From contig CM060733.1 of assembly GCA_030704615.1 (NCBI GenBank), positions 13,640,001 to 13,704,000 on the forward strand: a stretch of DNA of 64,000 nucleotides, read 5' to 3'. Both the position numbers and the translations under genes were made by a program. Each line of letters starts with the position of its first letter. Position 1 is the stretch's first letter. This document shows positions 1 to 9,294 of the stretch, one piece after another. The notes below the pieces were generated by a model. That model was not told the origin of the DNA, searched no databases, and worked only from the letters and a program-made list of their open reading frames with translations. This DNA is from Takakia lepidozioides. Taxonomy: Eukaryota; Streptophyta; Takakiopsida; Takakiales; Takakiaceae.

Positions 1-175
1 TGGTCGCAACTTTTTCATTTTTTTTAAATAGGTGCGACCACCAGCAGAGGATGGTCGCACATTTTTAATTATTTTTTAAATGGGTGCGACCATGGTCGCA
101 CATTTTTAATTATTTTTTAAATGGATGCGACCACCAGCCGGTGGTGGTCGCAGACTTTTTCTTTTTTGTTATTAG
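1..175. repeat. Tandem inverted-repeat units TGGTCGCA...TGCGACCA
   Basis: Four short units follow one another. Each opens with TGGTCGCA(A/C/G) and closes with (G/A)GTGC(G/A)ACCA or a close variant, with an A/T-rich spacer of about 20-30 bases (TTTTTAATTATTTTTTAAAT in the two middle units). Each unit is therefore a small fold-back. They lie immediately upstream of the promoter of the kinase-like gene. They may be subterminal repeats of a transposon that carries that gene. The other end is not visible, so this is inference. Confidence 0.7.
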
Positions 176-243
176 GTGCAACCGCTCGTGGCGAGGCGTG
201 AATGGGCAGCAGAGGCGGTCGCACGTCAGGCCTCTCTAGGCAG

Positions 244-250
244 TATATAA
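244..250 (+). promoter_or_regulatory. TATA box of the kinase-like gene
   Basis: TATATAA sits in the context CAGTATATAAGGGCC. A pyrimidine-rich tract (TTTTTTCTCTCTCT) follows about 30 bases downstream, as expected for a plant transcription start and 5' leader. The first ATG downstream of it, at 372, is in frame with the kinase-like ORF, which supports this as its promoter. Confidence 0.55.
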
Positions 251-371
251 GGGCCTACCCCTCATTCCCAACCCACTTTTTTCTCTCTCTGTGAGTGCGG
301 TTCTGGGGCTTCTTGGAGTTTGAACTCCGGTGGCCAGGACTGAGCGTGGGGGGGGGGGAAAGTGGATTTGT

Positions 372-2049
372 ATGGGGGAGGAGTTTTTGCCTTTTTTTCC
401 TGGGACTGTGGGAGAATTTGCTTTGGGTACTATACCAATAGAAGATGAGGAAATTGGTCTGCTAGTATATAAGGTTATCAATAGTTTGGGTTTAGTTTTC
501 CGTTACGAAGCCGCGTCTATTCCGCATAGTACTTTCATCATGTCCGGAAACGTTGCTTCGAACGCAGTGTCAAGGGGTTCCTCGGGAAGTGGGCGTAAAG
601 GTAGGAAGCGTAAACATGCACATGAACGGGATAGTCAGGTCAACAAAAAAGACTATCCAAGCGTAGAGGCCGCGAAGGTGGTGAAACAAGTAGTGCTGGA
701 TTATTTGAAGGACAATGACATAATGCGTTTGAATCTTTTGTATGTCCGACATGGGAATGAGGGGTTCCTTAGATTCCAGCACAATATAGAGATGAGAATG
801 AGGGAGGCTTTGGCCGGGGATGAATGGGAGGAGGACATGGCGAAGTTCCAGTTTACGAAATTGATGGAGGATCGGGCCCATGATGCCAAATGGAATCTGA
901 GGCAAACCATGGACAAGTTTGTTACGAGAACACCTGTAGCTGAAGGTCGCATGCCAACTTCGGAGGAGGAGTTGTTTGTGCTTGTGGATTGGTGGTCTGA
1001 CATGGCAAAGGCCCACTCCAAACGACGTACAAAATCACTCCCATGGAAGGCAGGGTCCTCGTCCGCGGATGCGGCATTGAACGTGAGATACATATCCACA
1101 AACGCACAGGTACAACAACTCGACGCGCCCAAACAGGGAGGGTATGGTACAATTCGGAGGGTTAGAATTGTTGATGATCAATTCATTCCTCCATCTTGGG
1201 AGCTAGCAGGGAAAACGCCCAGGGAAACAAATGTTGAGCTTGCCAAAGTCCAACATAACAATGAGGCGTTGGCTGTAAAGTTCCATCATTTCGGCATCAT
1301 AAAGTATTTTGCGTTGCATCCACGTCGAAATGAAGGTTACACACATTGGTGGAATGGGGGGACCATACGATCATGGTTGAGTATTGACAGGAAATGGGGG
1401 AATGATCGGGATAACATGGAGTTAATGGAACGACGGGGGACGGAGCAGGAAATGCAGGAGGTCAACCGACTGGTTCGATTCCGACAGAATCACACCCAAT
1501 TGGCATGGGCGCTTTTGCACATCATTCTCAACGTCCATAATCACCACCTCTTGCACAACGACATGTCCCCCGACAACATCTTGTTGCATTTTCCACAAAG
1601 GTCTGAAGATGTGTACATCGGGGTATGCGATTGGGGGATGGCCTCCACGACGGATGACCCAAAAACCACGGTTGTACATTTTCGAGAGCAGAGACAAGAT
1701 GATAAAGACTCTCGCACATAGATGGTGAATTGCACCTGAAATTGCAATTGTTCATAATGTAGCCAACAACCAGTCAGATGGCACACCTCGTAGGCCCCCT
1801 CTAACCGTGCCATCAGAGACCTTTGCAATTGGAAAGATAGCCCAGGCAATAAATGGGGGTAACACGTTCGATGCAAGTCTGTTCAACGATATGTCTACTG
1901 GAACCTGTTTTGCTTCCGCTCTGGAAAACTTGTGTGTAGACACAGTAGAGTTGCGGTACAAACTAGAAAATGTTGTGAAACGTTTCATGACGGGGCTATT
2001 CAATTGGCCTGAGCCCAAAAATTGCTGGAGGATAGATAGAAACTTGTAG
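372..2049 (+). pseudogene. Protein-kinase-like gene, broken near the APE motif
   Basis: The first ATG after the TATA box opens a 449-codon frame ending at 1721. The first ~220 residues are lysine-rich and unrecognised. A kinase-like domain follows: a glycine loop GGYGTIRRV (about residues 255-263), a candidate VAIK lysine in ALAVKF (about 303), a catalytic loop LLHNDMSPDNILL with the Asp near 397 and conserved Asn (HND replaces HRD), and CDWG near 420 in place of DFG. The frame then ends. A shifted frame from about 1720 resumes with IAPEIAIVHN, a good APE motif, but has a TGA just before it and runs to 2049 as a C-lobe-like stretch (ETFAIGKIAQAI). So the gene carries one frameshift and one nonsense codon. 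An intron hiding both is possible, but no convincing donor was seen. Kinase similarity is from motifs only; family and substrate are unknown. Neighbouring repeats and MULE genes suggest a transposon-carried host gene. Confidence 0.65.
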
Positions 2050-2880
2050 ACCTCTGACTATACATCATGTTTGAATAAATGTTGTTTTCAATTGTGTTTG
2101 TCTTGTACCATAATGTTTTAATGGTTTGTTACTTGGCCATGGCACCTGGGTCCATCATATGGGATAATCAAGCACCACACCCACGAATCTTGAAGAGTGA
2201 CAGTGTACACCGGGTCAATGGGTGAACCAATCGTTCCCCTACCAAATGATTTTAGATTGATTTGAAATTTTGGGAGTGTGTTGTACATGCCCTCTTTAAG
2301 TTACCGGACAAGTATGAGGTCAATCTAAAATGGTTCTAAGGGTGAACTAATAGTTCTCCTATTAAATGATTCATGATTGAAAATTGGTTGAAAGGTTTAA
2401 CGAGTCGTTCAAGGGGCAAATGATTATTTCTTCGCTTACAACTTTGTATACGTGATTTGTACGTACTTAAGCACATATGGACCAAAGTTGAATTCAATAA
2501 AGTTGTTTGAATGGGTTATTCAAATTCATAAGGAAAAACAACATTTCGCCTGCATATGAATTGTTTTTAATTCCATTCTGAAGCCATATGCTTGATAACA
2601 ACATGAAGAGTTGCATGCAAAATATCACCATGAACAGACATCATCTGCATCCAAAACATATTTTATTCCCTCATTTGCACTCCAAGGTGAAGTTATCTTC
2701 AACTTCATGCACTCTTCATAGAGAGTTCTGCAATAGTGAGCATAGAGCAAAGGATGAACGTTTTTTTCCAAACATTTTTCTTTGGTACATTTTTTGGCAA
2801 GGATGTGGTGGTGTGAGGGTTCAACTCACAGAACAAAATCAAGCCAAAAACAAAATCATTGCGCCCCACACTCATTGCGC
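2050..2880. other. AT-rich non-coding stretch with a diverged internal duplication
   Basis: No convincing gene. The segment starting GGGTGAACCAATCGTTC near 2218 recurs in diverged form near 2339 (GGGTGAACTAATAGTTC), about 120 bases later. Both are followed by AAATGATT...GATTGA. This looks like 3' flank or old repeat DNA. Confidence 0.5.
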
Positions 2881-2907
2881 CCCACAATCCTATGCAACGA
2901 CGCAATG

Positions 2908-3046
2908 GCGTGAGCGCGCGAGCGTACGCTCACGCCAGCTGACGTGGCGTGAGCCTGCACACACGCTGACGTGGCGTGATCGTCATGTCAGCATGCTGAT
3001 GTGGCGGTAAATGATGACGTGGCACTGTCCGTCATCTGCCACGTCA
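2908..3046. repeat. GC-rich hairpin plus cluster of TGACGTGGC motifs
   Basis: The arms GGCGTGAGCG (2908-2917) and CGCTCACGCC (2927-2936) form a hairpin. Next come TGACGTGGC at 2940-2948, 2967-2975 and 3015-3023, a variant TGATGTGGC at 2998-3006, and the reverse complement GCCACGTCA at 3038-3046. TGACGTGG is a known plant bZIP (ACGT-core) binding sequence. The surrounding repeat context makes a transposon terminus equally likely. Confidence 0.55.
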
Positions 3047-3059
3047 GCATTAACATGCG

Positions 3060-3501
3060 CCGCCTATAACCGTGGATGGTCCTATGACCGTGGAATTAAT
3101 GCAGGGAATCTTGCCTAAATAGAATCAAGACGAGCGTTGAGGCCTACAATTGCAGCATCCAACATTGTGCAATTACAAATGCTTGTTTCACTTTTACAAT
3201 TACGAGGACGAAAAAATATCCTCACAAAGTGTGTGCCATAAAGGCTGCCATGGGAAGACCTTCCTCCCTCCTCAAATAACAATGAGAGTTAGGATCATCT
3301 TCAAAAGATGATTGTAGTGCATAGCGACAGCAAGACATGTAGACATCGAACGGTGCAATGACAAATGTGCACTACCTAAAAGTTGTCACTCAGAGCTCAC
3401 TCCGTATAGTTGGAGGCCATATCATTGCACCACCGACGAATTGATGTGAATTACACATTTCAAATTCATGGTCGTCCACATACCACATTGCATAGTTGAT
3501 G
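3060..3501. other. Non-coding stretch 3' of the first MULE copy
   Basis: I see no gene, RNA or clear repeat here. It lies directly downstream (minus strand) of the SWIM-domain exon of the decayed transposase and may contain the lost end of that element. Confidence 0.4.
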
Positions 3502-5471
3502 CTACCCATGTGTTGTATCCCGCTGCAAAAGAGTATCGACCTCGTTGAAACTCATAGTGGCCTGGTGAATGAAGTTGTCACGTTTGGGATCGCAAACCAT
3601 CCTCTTCAAAAATATGAAACAGAAATGTTTGCAGGGTATGAATTTACCTCTCTTGCCCAAACTGGTTGATAGTATATTCACAAAATCAGGACATGTGCAA
3701 TTGGGGAAATTGGAAACCGTCGTAGGTCCTGTCATGAACAGCAGATGTGGAAGTGATGATTGTGATACCCGACCATATCCTGGATCGGGTACTTCCGTGG
3801 TGCTTCCAACACGAGCTTGGAGCATTCTTACGGACTCCACTTTGCCAAAGTGTTCAGCGGTTGGAGGGAAACGCCGAACGAGCTTTCCATCTCGTTTGGT
3901 TGGCCACAAGTCAGGATTTGCCGGGGGGGACCCGGGAGGACACAGAAGTAGTAGCACATGCATGGAGTTGGGGTTGGCTCGCAAGGGAAAAACCTGCCTC
4001 CTCCAGCATTTCAATCTCCTGAAAGCTGAGATGTGTTCCCACCTTCACGGGCCAAACGGTTGGAGGAGATGGCTTCATCACTACGGAAGGACGCACAGTT
4101 CCATGCACACATCTGGCACAATCATCTGCGCAGAACCAGAACTTGTGGTTCTTGGCTTCTGGTTGACCGTATGGACGCATCAAGCCCGTGAAAGTCGGAG
4201 CAGGAGTTCGGGCACCACCTCTGGATATAGATGAAGTGCACTTCTCGAAATTAGTTGCCCTGATCGCTGTACATTTCACACGAGACCCTACACTTGTGCG
4301 TTCTATGTACCAAACGTGGTCGGGGCATGCGGACTCAAGCACATCAAGGGGGTTGTTTCTCTCCTGCACCATTTCAGTGGCACTGTTTGATGCTGGAGCT
4401 TGCCGTCGTGTTGGAGGTTCCTCCACAATGGAGGTTCCGGACATGGAGCTGTCATGCAAGGGAACACGAGGCTTCGAGAAGTTATCACGGTCTGCCCTGT
4501 GGGAATCTGAATCCGAACCAGGTGGAGTGTTCAATTTCCTCTTACAGGAGCCGAATCCCTCCTCCCCTTCAAGATGTGGAACTCTAGAAACAAGTGGCGT
4601 TCCCTGGGCATACATGCTCACCGCCCGTGCTATCTTGATTGGATCCCCAGATCTGTTTGCAGCACGCAACATCAACTCCCATTTGTCCGGACCCTTGCCA
4701 CCAACTCCACCTCGTAAGAAATCACGGTATCGGGTTTGTTGTTACAAGGCACGTTTCAAATCATCTGTTGTTGCCACATACAAATCCTGATCTCGTTTCC
4801 CAGACTGCTGCAACCATGCGTTGTGCACAGTTTCTGCCAAATTGCAAGATGACATGTCCGTCATTTCCTCAATGGACATGTTCTGCAAAGTGCAGAACCA
4901 CACTTCAAAACAGTGAACAGAAAACAACATAAAGAAAGCGAGGACACAATAAAATGGAAAAGCAAATGTATGAAAAAGCAATAAATATAAGCCTCGTACC
5001 AATGGCATGGCTGCTCCCCACTGTCTATACCGGAAGTGTCAAAACGCCAGCCAATCTTCTAATGCTCTCATACTCTCAAGTGATGCAGCTCCAGAAGAGA
5101 ACCACCAGGCACGAATTGTCTGGAACAAAGTGTCCGCCTCCTTCATTGTTCTAGAATCTTTGTACTTTTTGCACAATTTACGGTGCTGAGTCTGCATCTC
5201 TGATTTGATGTCCGACTTTGTATGTTTTTCCAGAGATTTCTTCCTTCGTTCCACAGGGAATTTGATTCATTTCAAATTCTTTAATGGTCCAACCACCATG
5301 ATCCCACCAGATGCCTGTCACATCTGGTTGTTCATGTCCCAGGTCCCCAGTATGGTCGCCAAATGTCGCGCGGCTTTTACTCACCCATCCCTTCGCTATC
5401 CGAGGCGGAAACTCCAAGATAGAAGAGTTGGAAATCTCTAAGTACTCAGCCCGCGCAGAACAATCAGTCAT
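3502..5471 (-). pseudogene. MULE-type transposase, truncated copy 1
   Basis: Reading on the minus strand, fragments match the better-preserved transposase at 7.8-11.4 kb in the same order. First comes a stretch with FGDHTGDLGHEQPDVTG (5471-5178), then FQTIRAWWFSSGAASLESM (about 5130-5050), then SSCNLAETVHNAW (about 4860-4820), then RDFLRGG...GPDKWELMLRAANR (about 4720-4650). A finger follows (FWFCADDCARCVHG...VWPVKVGTHLSFQE, about 4150-4030). Last is a SWIM finger CTCPDFVNI...FIPCKHFCFIFLKR (about 3700-3590). A TAA interrupts the frame after TTDDLKRAL (ends 4742) and several frame changes are needed. The N-terminal part, including the first catalytic Asp, is missing. SWIM fingers downstream of a DDE core are characteristic of Mutator-like transposases. 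Confidence 0.72.
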
Positions 5472-5984
5472 GACCTACAGCTAGTGTATCATGGGGGTGT
5501 TTCCTATTTGTTTCCCTTTCCGCATTTATCTTAGCTACCTTACCATTGATAATTAAGTATCAGTTTGCTTCATCAATCTATCGGTTTCCTTCACTCATCC
5601 ATTCAATCCACAGCTTCACTCAGATCTCTCTACACAGTGTGATTGTATCGTATAAGTATCAGATTATGATTTATCAGGTATCAGGCCGAAGCCATTGTGT
5701 CTCTAATCTGCTCTACAATATCACTACAGCTTTGCATATACAAGCATCTACTAATCCTCTTTCCTCCTTCACCGTGTTCTCCATCTTTTGCTTCCGATCT
5801 CCGCTCCAGCCTGACTAAGAAGTCCTCCTCCGAATAATGATCCTCATCTCCCCGTTTCTCCCTTTATCTTCCTCTCCGCGGTTCTAACCGTTTCCCTCGC
5901 TAACCGTCGTCTGTGAACTAACATGTTCCCTTCGCAGGTGTTGTTCCCCACAGTCGCTCCCTGTCCTACTCTTCGTTCCCTATG
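5472..5984. other. Pyrimidine-rich spacer
   Basis: C/T-rich on the plus strand between 5570 and 5950 (TTCCTCCTTCACC, CTCCGCTCCAGCC and similar). No ORF with recognisable content. It may be the former internal or promoter region of copy 1, whose upstream coding part is missing. Confidence 0.35.
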
Positions 5985-6395
5985 ATGTGACCGCTGTGTC
6001 AGCTGTGACTGGCTGTGTGAAACTGTGACGGGCTGTGACTGGCTGTGCGAAACTGTGACGGGCTGTGACTGGCTGTGCGACTGTGTTTGGCTGTGTCGGG
6101 CTGTGACTGGCTGTGTGGCTGTGTGGCTGTATCGGCTGTGTCTGCTGTGACGACTGTGACGGGCTGTGTTGGCTGTGTGGGCTGTGACGACTGTGACGGG
6201 CTTGTGTTGGCTGTGTGGCGCTGTGACGACTGTGACGGGCTGTGTTGGCTGTGTGGGCTGTGACGACTGTGACGGGCTGTGTTGGCTGTGTCGGCTGTGA
6301 CGACTGTGACGACTGTGACGGGCTGTGTTGGCTGTGTGGGCTGTGACGACTGTGACGGGCTGTGTTGGCTGTGTCGGCTGTGTGACGACTGTGTA
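5985..6395. repeat. Minisatellite, about 36-38-bp units rich in GGCTGTG
   Basis: Tandem units combine TGTGACGACTGTGACGGG and CTGTGTTGGCTGTGTGGG. The phrase GACGACTGTGACGGG recurs roughly every 37 bases from about 6149 to 6360. Shorter GGCTGTGACT units lie at the left edge. The array keeps a long minus-strand frame open (Ser/Gln/His/Thr repeats), which I attribute to the repeat itself. Confidence 0.85.
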
Positions 6396-6555
6396 ACCCC
6401 CCTCTACAGTGCGCTGCTGTCACCCTAAGGCTCCTGTTGGTCTCAGTCTGTGCAAAAATTAAGGGTACCCTACAGATCCCGTATAAGTGTCTAAGTCCCC
6501 TACAGTCCTCTAACATGCTCCAAGGACCTTTCAGGACCACACGAATGCTCCAGAT

Positions 6556-7047
6556 GTGAATGTCGTCAACGCCATTCAAAACATTCCATTCAATGATACT
6601 GTAATACACCCTAATCCAGGTGAATGCAAACTATCGTTTTGGAATGACACAGACATAGAAGTGAATGTCGTCAACGACATTCACTAATCAAGCCTAATTA
6701 TTCCTCAAATGAAGCAAAATCACATGATGGAAATCATAAACTCGAGTAAGGAACCCTCAAGGAAAACTCAATGCACATTCATAACGAACATATCACTGAG
6801 GACCTCACAATAACACTGTATGTGAATGGCGTCAACGCCATTCACAAAAATACCAACAAGGAACCAATTACTTAGCTCCCAATCCATGAAAATTCAAATT
6901 GTCGCTGTTGAATAATACAGACACAGAAGTGAATGTCGTCAACGACATTCACTTTGGATTTCTCATAACAGAGCTTATCAAGCCTCCAGATTCCTCGCAA
7001 GAGGCAAAAACAATGCAGAACAACTGAATGTCTGCATTGACATTCAG
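6556..7047. repeat. Five regularly placed hairpins in a ~267-bp repeat
   Basis: Palindromes with arms GTGAATGTCGT and ACGACATTCAC and a CA loop lie at 6661-6684 and 6929-6952. The version at 6822-6845 has GTGAATGGCGT and ACGCCATTCAC, a paired change in both arms. A slightly imperfect copy is at 6556-6579. A shorter one (CTGAATGTC / GACATTCAG) is at 7024-7047. Spacing repeats: 6556 to 6822 is 266 bases and 6661 to 6929 is 268. Flanking text such as CAGACA(T/C)AGAAG also repeats. Confidence 0.8.
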
Positions 7048-7081
7048 CAATATGAAATGAGGAACCCCCACGAGGTTTGCT

Positions 7082-7126
7082 ATTTCATGAGCATGAGCGG
7101 CATGAGCGGCATGAGCGGCATGAGCA
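7082..7126. repeat. 9-bp microsatellite ATGAGCGGC
   Basis: Four to five consecutive copies of ATGAGCGGC or the close variant ATGAGCATG/ATGAGCAGT. Simple tandem repeat with no further function apparent. Confidence 0.8.
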
Positions 7127-7338
7127 GTAGTAACACAATCGGTTTTCATGAGCAGAAGTACAAATTTCGAAAATAAAAAACAATAAAAAACAATAAAAAA
7201 AACAATAATTTAATGCAATGTGTCAGAAAAAACAAATATATTATTCGGCCCCTTGAAGGGAAAATTGCACTTTTGACAGTTGTGCTCATGATATTTTGTC
7301 TTCCGCTCATGCCAATTCCTAGCGACATGTGCAAATAT

Positions 7339-7692
7339 GGCGCCGAATTTCGCGGTAATAGGGTCCATAACCTGAAAAAACGGCGACGTATTTCGCGGCA
7401 ATAGGTCTCTCTGGCGAAAAATGGTGCCGAATTCCGCGGCTATAGGTCCCCTCATGACAGGTAATTCGGCGCCATTTTTCCAGTGCATGTTCGGACTTAG
7501 CCAGTTTTCGGCCCAAAAAGAGAAATTCGGCGCCATTTTTCCAGACACGGTACCAGTGCATGTTGGGACTTAGCCAGTTTTCGGCCCCAAAAAGAGAAAT
7601 TCGGCGCCATTTTCCCAAACACAGGTACCAGTGCATGTTGGGACTTAGCGAGTTTTCGGCCCCAAAAAGAGAAATTCGGCGCCATTTTTCCA
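7339..7692. repeat. Left-flank GGCGCC repeat array of MULE copy 2
   Basis: AATTCGGCGCC begins at about 7463, 7524, 7598 and 7673, the last three in units of about 74 bases that share GGTACCAGTGCATGTTGGG and GTTTTCGGCCCCAAAAAGAG. Two inverted variants (GGCGCCGAATTTCGCGG at 7339, GGTGCCGAATTCCGCGG near 7423) precede them. The same core occurs in the array on the other side of the transposase gene (11.7-12.7 kb), so these are probably subterminal repeats of the element. Confidence 0.7.
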
Positions 7693-7848
7693 GAAATGGC
7701 CCCAGAACTGCTTCTGTTGGATCTCAGTTTGAATGGAATATTGCCTCATTCCAGGAGTTTTGGGGTGCATTTCATTACACTGCAAAAAAAAGTCTGATAC
7801 AGCAAAATGCATTTGAAAATATCCATATGGAGGATTCCGTTTGCCCCA

Positions 7849-9262
7849 TCAATGATTTCTGGAATCCCTAAGAAGGAGTTTGTGCAGCTCGTTCACGCTC
7901 AACGCCGGTGCATGAATAAAGTCATCAATAGTCACGTTCATCCTCAACCTCTCAGGTAAATGTAATACAGATGCTTGCACGGATAATACTTCGAACCCTT
8001 CTTTGCTTCCATCAACGAGAAGTCCGTACAGTTGCAAGTCGGCTCCACTCCAATCGTAATTGTGTATACATCGTCGCGTACAGCCGAGCCGGCCGTTGCC
8101 ATCCGATACACACGCCCAAGGCCGGGTGGGGGTACGTCCACGGAGCTCTGAATAGTGCAAGCCATCCCAAGAGCATTGGCAATCCGAGTCTCATTCAACT
8201 TGTTGGGAGGGTGTCGTCTCTTCACTCTTCCGAATCGCATTGTGGGATGTGCAGAATTGTCCAATCCGTCTCTACTGGACCGAGCAGTATGCAATGGCTG
8301 GGTCTGAGGAACCGGAAATGCGTGGGCCGGGATGTCTGTGCGTTGCACCATTCGAAAATCCTGCCAGATAGAGCATCCGCCTCATTCTGAGAGAGGCTGC
8401 AACCCGGTGCAACAGGCCAGACGCCCGGAGGCTCCGGCATTCCCTGAATCCCGTACTTGGGCTTGCCAAATACACAGGTCATTATGTCGTGCCTACAGAA
8501 CCAAAATGTCTGCGTTGTGGCGTGAGCAAATGTGGGAGTCAAAAATCTGCCGCTGAAACAAGGTGCAGGTACAGCACCGTGTGGGTTCCTCCGAATCATC
8601 TCTCACCACAGCGTGCTCTCGTATCCACCCGGATGGCGCAACACTTCCCTCGAAATGCCGGCAATGTCCTCGCAATTCTCCACTGTGACTCCGACACTCT
8701 TGTCTCCACAATGGGAATGTTGTATTGCTTTACTACAGATGGCTCGTTATGTTGCCGGGGCACGCGCCCTGTGCTCAAAGGAGATGGCGATCTTGAACGT
8801 GCAGGACTTCCGGTGCTCGACGAGACCTCCTCGGACAACATCACCGGACCACGAGGGAGCGTGCGAAATTCTTGTCAGCTCGCCATGAATCCTCTTCTCC
8901 GCCAGGTGCCTCGTCAAGTCTTCGTCTCACTGGACGGGTAAACATCTCCTTCCAAATGTTGGCCTCTTCGCAGCAATGGCGTGTCCCGAAGGCCCTCTCG
9001 CAAGGCCGCCGCCCACTTCCGAGGATTCTTCGATCTGGGGCAGTCCGCATCAGCATTTCCTGCCTGTCCGGCCCCAAGCCCCACTGTTTCCCTTTCAAGA
9101 ACTCGTTGTACCTGCATTGCTGCATAATTGACCTCACAATGTCCTCCGTTGTGGCAGTGAGGATGTCCACCAGATGCGCCGCAGAGGAGGCACGCCAGGA
9201 AGAGTGCACTGATTCGGCCATGTTTGTCGTGGGCATGTCGTGTCGGAGTCGAGACACATTTC
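7849..9262 (-). CDS. MULE-type transposase copy 2, C-terminal exons (finger and SWIM)
   Basis: These exons lie downstream of the catalytic exon. After the acceptor TGTGCAG at about 9263 the frame reads RLRHDMPTTNMAESVHSSW and ...GPDRQEMLMRTAPDRR, then an acidic/basic linker to 8841. From 8600 a finger FAHATTQTFWFCRHDIMTC...GVWPVAPGCSLSQNEADAL follows. From 8351 to 7849 comes a SWIM finger, PTCNCTDF...YYPCKHLYYIYLRG, ending with DDFIHAPALSVNELHKLLL. The same order is seen in copy 1 at 3.5-5.5 kb. The donor at 9348 and the acceptor at 9263 differ by one base in phase, and the frames at 8841/8600/8351 must be joined by introns or shifts I cannot settle, so the copy may be recently inactivated. 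SWIM fingers bind zinc and are thought to help DNA or protein contact in MULE transposases. Confidence 0.65.
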
Positions 9263-9294
9263 CTGCACAAGCACATGTTGAGGTTACAAGCAAG

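Noticed and set aside
5980-6609. 209-codon minus-strand frame rich in His, Ser, Gln and Thr repeats
   Set aside because: It exists only because the ~37-bp minisatellite lacks stops in that frame. The text simply repeats the array and there is no start context or domain.
7082-7200. Possible CRISPR-like or satellite array near 7.1 kb
   Set aside because: Only a 9-base microsatellite plus an A-rich tract. No spacers, and the window is clearly eukaryotic.
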